Positions 9,001 through 17,983 of a stretch of DNA of 35,941 bases are shown here, piece after piece; the stretch's first letter is position 1, and each line of letters opens with the position of its first letter. This DNA comes from Verrucomicrobiales bacterium (GTDB lineage: Bacteria; Verrucomicrobiota; Verrucomicrobiia; Verrucomicrobiales; DEV007), in the NCBI GenBank assembly GCA_024638765.1, contig JAHEJT010000033.1:1-35941 (forward strand), given 5' to 3'. Below the pieces are notes generated by a model. The model searched no databases. It had not been told where the DNA came from and saw only the letters and a list, made by a program, of their open reading frames with translations. Both the position numbers and the translations under genes were made by a program.

Positions 9001-11391
9001 GCCACGGTCACCATCCACGTGACTGCCGTCAACGACCCCCCGGAATTCGATGGCGGCCCCGGGTTCCGGTTCGCCGCGGCGGACGGCAGCTCTTCCCTGA
9101 CCCCGGCCTGGGCGACGAGCCTTTCGCCCGGCGGAGGCGACGACGAAGCCGCGCAGGCGCTCAACTTCGTCACCACCGTCCTGGAAACCACCGGCACGCT
9201 CGCCTTCACCGCCGCGCCCGTGGTCGCAGTGGACGGGACGCTCTCTTTTACGCTGGCGGCGGGCACGAGCGGACTCGCGGTCGTGAAAGTCGAACTCATC
9301 GATGACGGCGGCGGCGGCACGAATACGTCCGCGCCGAAGTTTTTCACGATCGGCGCGGGCGGTTCCTTCACCTTTTTCGTGGACACCGACGCCGCCGGCA
9401 GCGGCGCCGCCACGAGTTGGCCCGATGCGCAGACCGATCTCGCCGGCGCGCTCATGCTCGCGCACGACGGCGACGAAATCTGGGTTGCCGAAGGCGTTTA
9501 CAAGCCGACCGCGGAGCCGGTCACAGACGAAAACAAAGACGAAGTCCGCCAAGCGTGCTTCGCCCTCGGCGACGGCGTCCGCGTTTACGGCGGGTTCACC
9601 GGGGGTGAAACCATGCGTGCGCAGCGCAATTCCGATCCCGCCACCAACAACACCGTCCTCAGCGGAGATATCGGCGTGCCGGGCGACGCCGGCGACAACT
9701 GCTATCACGTGGTGACCGTCGCCGGCACCCTGCCGGGCACGATCATCGACGGGTTCACCATCACCGGCGGAAACGCATCGCACCTCGCCTCGGGGAACGG
9801 CGACGGCGGCGGGGTTTTCAGTCTGCATGAAAGCGGGCCGCAGATGGCGAACCTCATCATCTCCGGCAACAGCGCGATCCGCGGGGGCGGTTTCGCCGCG
9901 CGGTATCCCGGCGGCGCGGCGCCCGGCGGGCCCACCCTGACAAATGTCTCGTTCGTGGACAATACGGCCACCTGGATCGGGGGCGGCATCTACCATTACT
10001 TCAACGGCCGCATCGATCTCGACGATGTCGAGTTCGACGGCAATCATGCAGGCAATGCGGGCGGCGCCATCCACGCGGCGCCCTCGCTGACCGGGGAACT
10101 CGTTATGGTTCATACGGACTTCACCGGCAACTCCACCGGCGGAAACGGGGGCGCCATCGACAACAGCCATGGCATGACGATCGCAGTCAGAAGCGCACTC
10201 TTCTCCGGAAACACCGCGGGCGGCTCCGGCGGCGGAATCCATTGCCCGGAATTTGCCGATTCCATGGAGCTCGAGCACGTTACCTTCATGGAAAACACGG
10301 CCGGGACCGGAGGCGGGGTGCACCACGCCAACGTCGCGACGGTCGTCAACGCCGTCTTTAATGGAAACATCGCGAGCACCGGCGACGGCGGCGGACTCTG
10401 GAGCACGGGCGCCACCATCGCAAACGCCACCTTTGCGGGCAACGCCGCCCCCGGCGGCAACGGCGGCGCCGTGTATCACCGCAACGCCGGCGGCGGGGCG
10501 CCCCTGCCTCTGCTGAGGCTCGGCAACGTCACCGTGGCCGCCAACACGGCCGGCGACGCGGGCGGCGGGCTTTTCGTCGATGCCGTGGGGGCGGCGCCCC
10601 TCGTGACAAATTCCGTCTTCTCCGGAAACGCCGTGGATAGTGGATTGCCATCGCAGATCGAGGGCAGCGTTCTCGGACTTTCCAGCGGCAACAACCTCGT
10701 CGAGCACGGCTATCCCGGCTTTCCGGGTTTCATCGATGACAACGCGCTCTTCGTGGATAACCCCGACTCCGGCGACGACGACTGGTCCACTTCCGGCGAC
10801 AACGATTACGGCGACCTGCATCTCTACGCAATCTCTCCGGCCATCGACGCAGGCGATGCCGGCACGCTGCTCGCGGACGCGACCGATCTTGACGGCGATC
10901 TGGACACGGTGGAGCCGCTCCCCTTCGATCTCGACGGCAACCCGCGCGTCATCAGCGGCATCCTCGACCTGGGCGCTTTCGAAGGCGTCGGCGCCCCTCT
11001 CCCGCCGGGCACGACTTTCGGCGGGCTCTTTCCCGGGCTCGATCCCTTCGGCGACGAAAACGGCGACGGTGTGTCCAATTACCACAGCTATGCCGCCGGT
11101 TTCCTCCCGGCCGCAACCCTGGAATGGGGCAAATGGCGCCGCTATTTCTCGGCCGGCGGCCAATTCTTTTACGAATTCACCCGTCGATTCAATGCGGACG
11201 ATGTCTACACGAGTTACCAGGAATCGATGGATCTCATTCACTGGGATCCCGTCCTGCCCGGCATCGATTTTGTCGTCGAGGACGTCACCTTCCTCGCCAT
11301 CGACCGTGAGAAGATCACCCTGAGACTACTCTTCGAACCCTCCACCCAGCCTATCCTCTTCTGGCGGCAGATATTCTCGACCGATCCGTGA
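6055..11391 (+). CDS. Giant secreted beta-helix repeat protein (choice-of-anchor Q type)
   Basis: The 1778-residue product starts at ATG 6055 with a signal peptide ending near MPAGAQT; a GTG at 6010 would only add 15 residues before it. Three homologous modules begin with VDASAAG / FVDTDAAGSG-like strands plus AAGTYxP (about residues 25, 485 and 1108). Each continues with 'NNTVLSGDL', 'DGFTI' and many GGG/GGA-N-S/T beta-helix coils. Modules end in a block like choice-of-anchor Q domains ('AxDAGDxxLLPxDxxDxDGD', 'DxGAxE'). Between modules 2 and 3 lies an Ig/cadherin-like Big_9-type domain (about 890-1000, 'YEPEPDFNGVDSFRYFV'). The C-terminus has a DENGDGVSN calcium-type loop and an ESMDLIHW module. 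No autotransporter barrel is present. It is probably an extracellular adhesin or glycan-binding protein. Internal repeats indicate growth by duplication. Its stop overlaps the next start (GTGA), suggesting translational coupling. Confidence 0.88.
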   Translation: MIPPFAALALFFLVASMPAGAQTVIRVDASAAGANDGTSWADAFTGLQDALSAAISGDSIWVAAGTYTPAPAGGNRAISFALADGIAVYGGFPPGGGDGTFGARNPDPETNNTVLSGDLDGNDGPAFANRSDNARHVVTTGSNPGSGAGALLDGFTIRGGHAVDAEGGGLFLPSGGISTLRNLTVTDNWADRAGGGARLAGSHRVENAVFAGNHAVVRGGGADVSFGVVFVDSAFVANTADLSGGGVSVGGGVIAGNPHFVNVRFSGNSAGWRGGGAFGGDSASPVFVNSVFSVNSAVLFGGAFASTGGEPQCINSTFFGNTSGDQGGALFAETIACSSPAGAFLSVFNCVFAHNAAANEGGALFSTQSEDADLRHCLFWRNGTQPVSGPFTSSNPVFDDGTSDADPHFVDASGPDGIFGTRDDDLRVRPGAPAVDAGDATLLPPDTHDIDGDLDTAEALPLDLDAAPRVHGVDVDIGAHENSAATWFVDASAAGGDNGTSWTDASTDLQAVLAAAQSGDEIRIAAGTYKPTTGADRSLSFDLVDGVALIGGFPNGGGNGTFGARDPDPLTNNTVLSGDLGVAGDSADDSFHVVRAGGVGPGTVLDGFTITRGNASGPGDDSRGGGILVEHGSRVALRGLFFDDNAAAADGGAMAVIGASPSADFSLFQANSAARGGALYVDATSTPRLAGLAFYGNTASISGGAFHNEATASITLANGLFSANTAANQGGGVWHAGGRLALVHATFRANAAAAGQGGAIHTGSGATGAVLLANSILRASTPQHTGGLPLDPGTASNLVGDGSPATDPQFADPAGPDTLAGTVDDDLSFPATSIAFDAGDAALLPDDTGDLDEDGDVLEPVPLDLGGNPRRRYAAPDQGAMEVPNVPTLARDDVITFDEDPPAPVIIDVLADNGDGPDTDADSTIDPASVTLVNVADGSFPQFGTLEDLGNGVFSYEPEPDFNGVDSFRYFVRDTLGVPGNVATVTIHVTAVNDPPEFDGGPGFRFAAADGSSSLTPAWATSLSPGGGDDEAAQALNFVTTVLETTGTLAFTAAPVVAVDGTLSFTLAAGTSGLAVVKVELIDDGGGGTNTSAPKFFTIGAGGSFTFFVDTDAAGSGAATSWPDAQTDLAGALMLAHDGDEIWVAEGVYKPTAEPVTDENKDEVRQACFALGDGVRVYGGFTGGETMRAQRNSDPATNNTVLSGDIGVPGDAGDNCYHVVTVAGTLPGTIIDGFTITGGNASHLASGNGDGGGVFSLHESGPQMANLIISGNSAIRGGGFAARYPGGAAPGGPTLTNVSFVDNTATWIGGGIYHYFNGRIDLDDVEFDGNHAGNAGGAIHAAPSLTGELVMVHTDFTGNSTGGNGGAIDNSHGMTIAVRSALFSGNTAGGSGGGIHCPEFADSMELEHVTFMENTAGTGGGVHHANVATVVNAVFNGNIASTGDGGGLWSTGATIANATFAGNAAPGGNGGAVYHRNAGGGAPLPLLRLGNVTVAANTAGDAGGGLFVDAVGAAPLVTNSVFSGNAVDSGLPSQIEGSVLGLSSGNNLVEHGYPGFPGFIDDNALFVDNPDSGDDDWSTSGDNDYGDLHLYAISPAIDAGDAGTLLADATDLDGDLDTVEPLPFDLDGNPRVISGILDLGAFEGVGAPLPPGTTFGGLFPGLDPFGDENGDGVSNYHSYAAGFLPAATLEWGKWRRYFSAGGQFFYEFTRRFNADDVYTSYQESMDLIHWDPVLPGIDFVVEDVTFLAIDREKITLRLLFEPSTQPILFWRQIFSTDP

Positions 11392-14333
11392 AGCCGATGC
11401 GCCCTGCAATCCCCAGTAGATCGCTGCAAAGTGGCTGCGGCATCCTGCCGCAGATCTTGCGACATCCTGCGCCTGGAAGGCGCAGCTACTTTCCAATCAC
11501 GCGGATCGCAGTCGCCTTGCTGCTCACGTTCTTCGCGGCTTCCCTCGCCGCCGCCGATCCCGTCCAATGGTCGAGTCGGCCCGCGCAGAAAACCAACACC
11601 CTGGCATCCTACCCGGGCGGCGGCCTTGGCAGCACCCTCGCATCCACCACCTCCGATCCGGCCGTGTGGGATTCCGTCGCCGTCGGATCACAGATCGCCT
11701 GGAGCGATGTGCGCTTCGAGTTTCAGTGCTCCCAGGACGATAAAGACGTCGCCGCCGGTTTGGCCTTCAACAACGCATCCCCCCATCCGGCTTCCATCCG
11801 CTTCGGGATCCGCGCCCGGCCGGGCGGCACCTGGGAGTTCAACGAAGGCGAAAACTTGATCGCTCCCGCCCCCGGCGACCAGGGTTACTCGGTCACGGAC
11901 GTCTTCGCGATCGAAAGAAGCAATGACGGCACAGTCCGGTATTTCAAGGGCGCCCAGCTTATCCGCACCACCACCGATCCGCCCGTCGACACCGCCGGGA
12001 CCCTGTCACTCCTGCAGCCGGATGTCGCCTTTCTCCAGCCGGGCGCGGCCATCGAAAACGCGACCATCACCCTCACGGCACACAGCTTTCCGGGCACGCT
12101 GGAAGATCACGTCAACGGCCCGGGCGGATCCGGCGGGCTCGCTTCGCCCCTCGTCGAAGAATTCGTTGCCATTGACGACGCCGATTTTACCTTTGACACC
12201 TCAGCTCCGGTCGAAGTCATCAATGTCCGCGATCCCGGGCCGATCCCGGGCGTCATCGCCGCATCCGGCAACGGCACCGAAGAAGACACCGACGCGATCA
12301 ATTCCATGCTCGACCGCGCGCGCGCCAACGATACCGCCGGAACCCGCACGGTCCTCTACTTTCCGCCGGGCATCTACGATTGCGCTCCCGACAAGACGGA
12401 GTGGGCGGATTTCATCGCGACGCAAGCAATCACGGGCCAGCTTCTGCCCAACACGCCCGTCATGGCTTTCGAAATCGATTCTTCGAATCTCTTTCTCGTC
12501 GGAGAAAATCCCGGCAACACGATCCTGCGATTTCACACTTACAAGGATGCGGCTCCCGTGACCAACGATTTGCACGATCCGGCCACGGATTTTTTCAGCT
12601 TCGTGACCGCGCCCATGGGCAAGACCTGCGTCCGGCCCGCCGGCGGAGCCAACCTTGCGCCGAACCCGGACGGCTCGTCTCCCCAATTTCGCCGCGGTGT
12701 GCTTCGGGGCAGTGGGATTCTCATTCGGCCGCCTCCGCCGTATCTAGAGCTGGAAGGACTTGGATTTCGCAACCTCACCATCGACGGCCAGGCGGGCCGC
12801 ACCGAAATCCCGTGGCCCGCCTTCCCGGCTATCGCAGTCGATCCCTATGAAGGAGATTCCAGGGTCGCAGACTATCCCTGGCTTGTGGACGGCGACGGAT
12901 GGGACCAGACCCACCAGGGAATTTTCGCTGTCCGCGCGGGGAGTTGCGTCATGCTGGACTGCGTCTTCAAACGATGGCGCGGCGAAATCATTATCCGCTT
13001 CACCAAGCTCCGGGAACGTCCCTGGGTGCTGAAGCGCTGCGTCATCGAGGACTCCAACAGCATTCCGCTGAGCGCCAACGGATGGTTCCACGTCGAGGAC
13101 TGCGACATCGGGCGGAATGCGTTCGGCAGTATCGAAAGTTCGACGTTGCCGGGACAGCGGTTCATCATCAAGAATACCCACCTGCACGGAGGTGTCGCCG
13201 TGCGTGGAGTGTCGCGTCACACCGACGCTCCCGAGATCCGGAAGCAAACGCCGACGTATCTGCTCGAAGACTGCACCATCGATATCAAGACGCTCCCAAG
13301 ATTCGACGGCCAGCCGCAGTTGCACGACTTTCTGAGTTGCGAATTCGGAATCTACGGACACGACGTCACGATTCGCGGCTGCACCTTCAACGTGCAGGGC
13401 AACCAGCCCGCGATTGTGATCAATGGCGGAGAATGGTCTTCCTACAGGAACGCCTTCACGATACCCGGGAACGACCTCCATGACTCCCACCGCCATCACA
13501 CCCATTACCGAATCCACGACAACATCTTCAATCGGACCGTGAGCGATCCGCCGCTGGCAAACCCCGCGTGGGAGCGGGAATTCGTCCTCTACGTCAAGGA
13601 GGGCGACACCAAAACCGTCATGAAACGCGTGGATCTGCAGCGCCCCGGCGCGGGCCTGCCGGACGTGGTGCCCGGGCTTGATTTTTTCTCGAACACGGTC
13701 ACCGAGGAAACCGGCGCCGAATGGCTGGGAATTCTCAAAGAGGATTGGAACAGCCGGGAGTTCACCCGGGATGCGGTGATGCTCGGCGAAAAAGCCATCA
13801 ACAACGTGTCCGGTCCCGGCGATCCCAGTCCGCCTGCGGTGGGCCTTTCCCGGTGGATTCGGATCGAGAACAACGTGACGGCCCGCCCCGACATGGTGCA
13901 GCAATTGCTCCGGAGCCCCTCGCAGGCGACCCCCGAGTTACCGGAAATCATCCTGCCCGCCGGCGCCACGCCGCTTCCGAAATCGACGGAGGTCTTTGTC
14001 CGGCGCACCGGGCACGACGCCCTCGTCTGGGTCAACGGCGTCGCCCTGGAAAACCCGGGCACCCTTTACCGGGTCGTTAAGACCCAGCAGACCGCCGCGT
14101 TTTGGGGCAGCAATCACTCCGTCGTCCTCCCCGTTAAAATGCCGGACGGCGTCCGGCTCTCCCCGGCGACGCCGTTTAGCATTCTGCCCGGCAGCACCAT
14201 CCAGGCCCCCGGGCCTCGTGCCTCCCGCCAGAACCAATTCATCGACGGCTTTAATTACTCGGAAGTTTACCTCGTGAATCCCGAATCCGACCCCGTCGAA
14301 ATCGAGATCGTGCTCGACCAGGTGAGCCCGTGA
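11388..14333 (+). CDS. Secreted right-handed beta-helix protein
   Basis: The 981-residue product uses GTG 11388 overlapping the preceding stop by four bases, or ATG 11397. The hydrophobic export segment is late (about residues 42-58, IAVALLLTFFAASLAAA), because residues about 15-34 are encoded by a pair of REP-like palindromes (11431-11489). A jelly-roll-like region (about 65-250) is followed by a pectate-lyase-like start (about 265-330, 'GTEEDTDAINSML', 'YFPPGIYDC') and a beta-helix (about 370-780). The block around residues 520-600 (FKRWRGEIIIRF, SNSIPLSANGW, DIGRNAFGSIES) aligns with the beta-helix half of the gene at 171-3230. The last 150 residues form a beta-rich tail with no recognised family. 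Function is probably extracellular carbohydrate binding or cleavage, by fold only. Confidence 0.85.
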   Translation: MKPMRPAIPSRSLQSGCGILPQILRHPAPGRRSYFPITRIAVALLLTFFAASLAAADPVQWSSRPAQKTNTLASYPGGGLGSTLASTTSDPAVWDSVAVGSQIAWSDVRFEFQCSQDDKDVAAGLAFNNASPHPASIRFGIRARPGGTWEFNEGENLIAPAPGDQGYSVTDVFAIERSNDGTVRYFKGAQLIRTTTDPPVDTAGTLSLLQPDVAFLQPGAAIENATITLTAHSFPGTLEDHVNGPGGSGGLASPLVEEFVAIDDADFTFDTSAPVEVINVRDPGPIPGVIAASGNGTEEDTDAINSMLDRARANDTAGTRTVLYFPPGIYDCAPDKTEWADFIATQAITGQLLPNTPVMAFEIDSSNLFLVGENPGNTILRFHTYKDAAPVTNDLHDPATDFFSFVTAPMGKTCVRPAGGANLAPNPDGSSPQFRRGVLRGSGILIRPPPPYLELEGLGFRNLTIDGQAGRTEIPWPAFPAIAVDPYEGDSRVADYPWLVDGDGWDQTHQGIFAVRAGSCVMLDCVFKRWRGEIIIRFTKLRERPWVLKRCVIEDSNSIPLSANGWFHVEDCDIGRNAFGSIESSTLPGQRFIIKNTHLHGGVAVRGVSRHTDAPEIRKQTPTYLLEDCTIDIKTLPRFDGQPQLHDFLSCEFGIYGHDVTIRGCTFNVQGNQPAIVINGGEWSSYRNAFTIPGNDLHDSHRHHTHYRIHDNIFNRTVSDPPLANPAWEREFVLYVKEGDTKTVMKRVDLQRPGAGLPDVVPGLDFFSNTVTEETGAEWLGILKEDWNSREFTRDAVMLGEKAINNVSGPGDPSPPAVGLSRWIRIENNVTARPDMVQQLLRSPSQATPELPEIILPAGATPLPKSTEVFVRRTGHDALVWVNGVALENPGTLYRVVKTQQTAAFWGSNHSVVLPVKMPDGVRLSPATPFSILPGSTIQAPGPRASRQNQFIDGFNYSEVYLVNPESDPVEIEIVLDQVSP
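11431..11489. repeat. REP pair inside the N-terminal coding region
   Basis: Two hairpins with 8-bp perfect stems: GTGG at 11431-11434 then 11435-11442/11446-11453 with loop tcc; and 11467-11474/11478-11485 with loop gga followed by CTAC (11486-11489, GTAG on the minus strand). The layout matches the pair at 3390-3449, though the stem sequences are unrelated. The pair is read through in frame by the gene starting at 11388 and encodes the stretch between its start and its signal peptide. Confidence 0.75.
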
Positions 14334-14362
14334 GGGGGGCGGCGGGCTTCTTTTTATTCAAA

Positions 14363-14387
14363 CCCCGTCGCGGAGCGCCGGGGCTAC
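14363..14387 (-). repeat. Single GTAG-footed REP between convergent genes
   Basis: On the minus strand this reads GTAG, then a 9-bp stem containing one G-A mismatch, with a tcc loop. The plus-strand exit is ctacttt. It lies between the converging stops at 14333 (plus) and 14417 (minus), so it may also serve as a bidirectional transcription terminator. The same stem sequence recurs twice at 28798-28859. Confidence 0.65.
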
Positions 14388-14416
14388 TTTCCGGGACTGT
14401 TTTCTCCCGCGGTCGC

Positions 14417-17400
14417 TCAGGGTGTCAGTGCCGTCGACAATCGTTGATTGCCGCGGTTGTAGAGCCAGGCCCGCTGCGCTTTCGTGGGAGCGCCCTGGCG
14501 GATCCACACGGAATGAACGGTTCCATCAAAGTTGTTGGAGGAATTGCCCTCGAAGGCCCCAAACACGGTTCTTGCGTCGCCTCCCGCGAAGATTCCGCCC
14601 GCGTGCGCTTGTGACGCCGGGGTGGCGCTGTGGTCCACGTTTACGTAAACATCGCTGCCGTCGTACCACAACTCGACGAAATGTCTCTGGCCCGGCGTCA
14701 GCGCCATCGCCGCGCTGGTCGCTTCGGCGCTGAAGTTGAACCCGTCCGCCGAAACCCGCCCCGCCAGTTGCCCGCTCGTGTTGATGGACAGCTCCCACTC
14801 GCGGTTGTCCCCGGTCTCTTTCCACCGCGTCACCATCCCGCGCCGCGTCCCGGTCACGATGTCCGGCGTGATGAGCGCCGCCACGTAAAGGCCCCCGGAC
14901 CCTCCCCGGTGCGCGGTCGTGTCCACGGTAAGGCGGTGATCGCCGGGGGCATCGAATTCCACGCCATACCCTATGCCAAACGGGAAGACATCGGGCAAGA
15001 GCACCGCCGGCGGCGTGGAATTCGTCAGGTGATGCACCCCGAAGCTGTCGTTGATGTCGCCCTCGAAGTCATAGACGCTGACCAGGTCGGTCTTGATCGT
15101 CTCGGCGGCGCTGCCAATACGGCGGTCGAATAGCGGGTAAGAATCTCCTTTGTCCGCCCCCACAAGGTTCGTGCCCTCCATGTACTCACTCAGCTCTTCG
15201 CTGGTGGGGACCCGGTGCATCAGGACCACATTGGCGATTTTTCCCTCGTAGGGATTCTGGGTCGGGAGGGGCGGCTGGTATCCCAGGGTGAGGGGCGTGT
15301 CGGGATCGATGTCGCAATCGAAGTCTCCGGTCGGGACTCCGACCGTGTCGATGACTCCGTCCATGTGGATGAAGAGCTTCTGGTCCGTGCGATCGAACAC
15401 GCAAACCGCCCGGTGCCAGTCCGTGTCGTTCACGAGAGGACCGAAGCGAGTCCGATTGATTTGTCCGCCCACTCGCATCTGAAAATTGAGGCGGGGAGAC
15501 GACGGACCGCCTGCGATATGCACCGTCCAGAGCGGCGTATGGCCAACGTCGACGCTCCAACGGCACACGAGCTGGTTCGATAAGGCGATGTCCGCGGCGT
15601 CGTTTTGAAACGTGAGGAACACAGCCAACGACTCACTGGCCTGGGGAATATTGAAATCTTCTCCATGCCCGATCAATCCCCGGTCGTGGCCGCCGCACTG
15701 CGCCGCAGCGACACCGGGCGCGGGACCGGCCACCTTTTCTACGTCGGCAGTCGCCGAGCTGGTCTCGTCGTCCATGAGCTGACGTCCGTTCCAGGCATCG
15801 ATCCGGTTGTTTCCCGTGGGCTCGCTGAAAGTCCACCACGCATACGGCTCACTGTCGTCCTTGTAATAGAAAGCAGAGTCGTAGGGCTTCGCATTCATGA
15901 CGCGGTCCACGATTTTCTGGCAGATGGCGACGAAAGGCGGTGTGAGCGGCGTCCCCTTGAGCACGATTCTTCCCACGGATGCGTCGAAATCGTAGAGCGC
16001 TGCGCCCGCAGTGCCGAAACTCTCGACCGAGGGCACGTCGTAAAGTACCTTCGCGCAGCCGAGGGCGAGCATGTAGGCGCCGACGTTGCTTTGATGAAAC
16101 CGGTCCATCGTGAGAGCGTCGGCGCCAAATTCCGCGTAGCGATAGACGCCCGCGCCGAGTCCATAGGGACCGGGCGCGTTCGGCAAATTCGCCTCGTAGG
16201 GAATTCCCCCGTTCAAGGCCACGCGCCCGAATTCCGCATGAATGTCTCCGGTCGGAATCACCGTGATGGCCTTGCCCTGCTCGTGGCGGACGTAATTGAG
16301 AAGCTTGATGTTCGAGGCCTTGTTCAGCCAGTATTGCGGAAAGGTTCCCTCCGCGACGGTGTAATCTTCCCAGTGCGTCCGGTAATCCACCCATGGGTCG
16401 AAGCGACCGAGGTTCTGCTGGGGAAAAGGCAGGATGAGGAATGCCTCGATGTTCGCGTTTTGAGGATACTGCCTGGCCGTATCGATCACCTCCACGATCG
16501 CTCCTCCCTCGTTCTCGTATCCGGGTTTACCATTCTCGTAACCCGCCTCGTAGGTTTGCGTGATAAGTTTCTGGTAAGTGCTCTTTTCGAACGCCAGCTT
16601 CCACGGTTTTGGCGAGGTCACCTGCGGCTTGTAAACGTCCATCGCAAACGGAAACCGCTGCATGTAGAAAAGGGAATTCCCGAACTTGGTGTGCATCCCG
16701 TTGGTAAAAGTCTCCGAAAGTGTTTCGCCGATGAACGCGTGGAAAGCGTCTCCGGCGGGCGACGGGCTGAATCCCGCCCGGATCGAAATAGAGTTGCCCA
16801 CGTTGTAAGCCGTGCGGTTCACGTCCTTGGCCATCAGGTAATAACTGCGAAAAGCGCCGGCGTTGTGGAGGAAATCGATCTGCGCCTGGGTGAGGACATG
16901 GCCGTGAAACAGCAGCAGATCGCTCAGGCGCACTGCATGGAACAATCCGTCATCCACCGCCGCGCCAACTTCCAGCCTCGTACCCGCCTGAAATTCCGTG
17001 TCGCGCTTCGTTCCCGGTCGCGACGCTCCGCTGACGCTGTTGACAAAGATACGTCCCTCGTCATTCTCCGCGTCATAGGTCCAGGCGACGTGATCGAAGG
17101 TGTTCGGCAAGAAAACGTGCGCCACCGTTGCGATTTCGACGCTGTTACCCGAATTGACCCAGGAGAACTGCAATTCTCCGGCGTCATGGTCATAAGAGAC
17201 CTCCCAGTGGGCGTTGGCGAAATTGGGGGCGTTACCCCAGACCCTGGCAAATCTCGAAATCCCGGATGGCACCATGCTTCCGAATCCCGCCAGCATCGAG
17301 CCGCTGAAATTCTGGTCGTTGAACACCAGTGTGCTGTCGATCGGTCTCTCAAGGGCGTCGTCCGCGCCATCGGTCTCCAGCGCGTTGCCCAAGATGCCCG

Positions 17401-17983
17401 AGATGGGAACGTTGATGGGCGCATCCACCGGGTTCAGATCCAGCTTGTTCGAATTGTGCAGCTCAAAGCGCAGCCCCGGCGATGTCGCCGGCTGATCCAT
17501 CGACCAGGCGTGTGTCATGACGGAGAGCAGTTCCTCCGCCATGCCCGCGGCAATATAATCCTCCAAGTGCGTCGCCCCATTGCCGTCGGGATCGTCGCCG
17601 GCGTCGGCGCCATCCAGGGGATCGAGAAGCACGGGACGCTCCAGTTCGTAGACGTCGTCGATGCCGTCCCCGTCCGTGTCGTACGGCGCAAATAGATCCA
17701 CCGGCTCAACCGCGAAAAAAATCCGCGGCCTCCCCGGCAGGATCGGAATCTCCCAGACCGGAGCGACCTCGCCGAGTTCGATGGCAATCGGAGTGAAGGG
17801 GGTCGCTTTCCCCAAATCCGGGGATTCTTTCAGGATATAATAGACCGAGGGATCGGCATCGAGCGTGAAACGCCTGGCGCCCGGGATCAATTCGACATCG
17901 AAAACCTGCGCGTCCGCTTCGGGGGAATGCGTCCAGAGTGCCTGCAATGCAAGCAACAACGGGACATATCTTTTCAGAGACAT
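14417..17983 (-). CDS. Secreted LamG protein with SGNH-esterase-like core
   Basis: Starting at ATG 17983 the product has 1188 residues and a signal peptide (SLKRYVPLLLALQALW). The frame is open upstream to 18037, but those 18 residues precede the signal and look non-coding. Order: an 'ESPDL' module with a beta-rich tail (about 30-95), a calcium-type linker DTDGDGIDD, LamG 1 (about 180-370), an SGNH/GDSL-like region (about 385-680), LamG 2 (about 730-920) and LamG 3 (about 960-1185). In the central region VGNSISIRAG (Ser398) looks like block I, and the distal MDRFHQSN (Asp627, His630) like the Asp-x-x-His block V, followed by VGAYMLALG. This fits a carbohydrate esterase flanked by concanavalin-like binding domains. 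LamG calls are solid; the esterase call rests on two motifs. It could instead be a catalytically dead surface protein. Confidence 0.8.
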   Translation of the reverse strand: MSLKRYVPLLLALQALWTHSPEADAQVFDVELIPGARRFTLDADPSVYYILKESPDLGKATPFTPIAIELGEVAPVWEIPILPGRPRIFFAVEPVDLFAPYDTDGDGIDDVYELERPVLLDPLDGADAGDDPDGNGATHLEDYIAAGMAEELLSVMTHAWSMDQPATSPGLRFELHNSNKLDLNPVDAPINVPISGILGNALETDGADDALERPIDSTLVFNDQNFSGSMLAGFGSMVPSGISRFARVWGNAPNFANAHWEVSYDHDAGELQFSWVNSGNSVEIATVAHVFLPNTFDHVAWTYDAENDEGRIFVNSVSGASRPGTKRDTEFQAGTRLEVGAAVDDGLFHAVRLSDLLLFHGHVLTQAQIDFLHNAGAFRSYYLMAKDVNRTAYNVGNSISIRAGFSPSPAGDAFHAFIGETLSETFTNGMHTKFGNSLFYMQRFPFAMDVYKPQVTSPKPWKLAFEKSTYQKLITQTYEAGYENGKPGYENEGGAIVEVIDTARQYPQNANIEAFLILPFPQQNLGRFDPWVDYRTHWEDYTVAEGTFPQYWLNKASNIKLLNYVRHEQGKAITVIPTGDIHAEFGRVALNGGIPYEANLPNAPGPYGLGAGVYRYAEFGADALTMDRFHQSNVGAYMLALGCAKVLYDVPSVESFGTAGAALYDFDASVGRIVLKGTPLTPPFVAICQKIVDRVMNAKPYDSAFYYKDDSEPYAWWTFSEPTGNNRIDAWNGRQLMDDETSSATADVEKVAGPAPGVAAAQCGGHDRGLIGHGEDFNIPQASESLAVFLTFQNDAADIALSNQLVCRWSVDVGHTPLWTVHIAGGPSSPRLNFQMRVGGQINRTRFGPLVNDTDWHRAVCVFDRTDQKLFIHMDGVIDTVGVPTGDFDCDIDPDTPLTLGYQPPLPTQNPYEGKIANVVLMHRVPTSEELSEYMEGTNLVGADKGDSYPLFDRRIGSAAETIKTDLVSVYDFEGDINDSFGVHHLTNSTPPAVLLPDVFPFGIGYGVEFDAPGDHRLTVDTTAHRGGSGGLYVAALITPDIVTGTRRGMVTRWKETGDNREWELSINTSGQLAGRVSADGFNFSAEATSAAMALTPGQRHFVELWYDGSDVYVNVDHSATPASQAHAGGIFAGGDARTVFGAFEGNSSNNFDGTVHSVWIRQGAPTKAQRAWLYNRGNQRLSTALTP

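Noticed and set aside
8953..11241. 762-codon minus-strand open frame opposite the giant beta-helix gene
   Set aside because: It lies wholly antisense to a well supported gene with clear repeats and signal peptide; its translation is Arg/Val/Gly-rich with no recognisable domain, typical of a high-GC shadow frame.
15605..17695. 696-codon plus-strand open frame opposite the LamG gene
   Set aside because: Antisense to clear LamG domains; composition is biased (Arg, Val, His) and no motif is visible.
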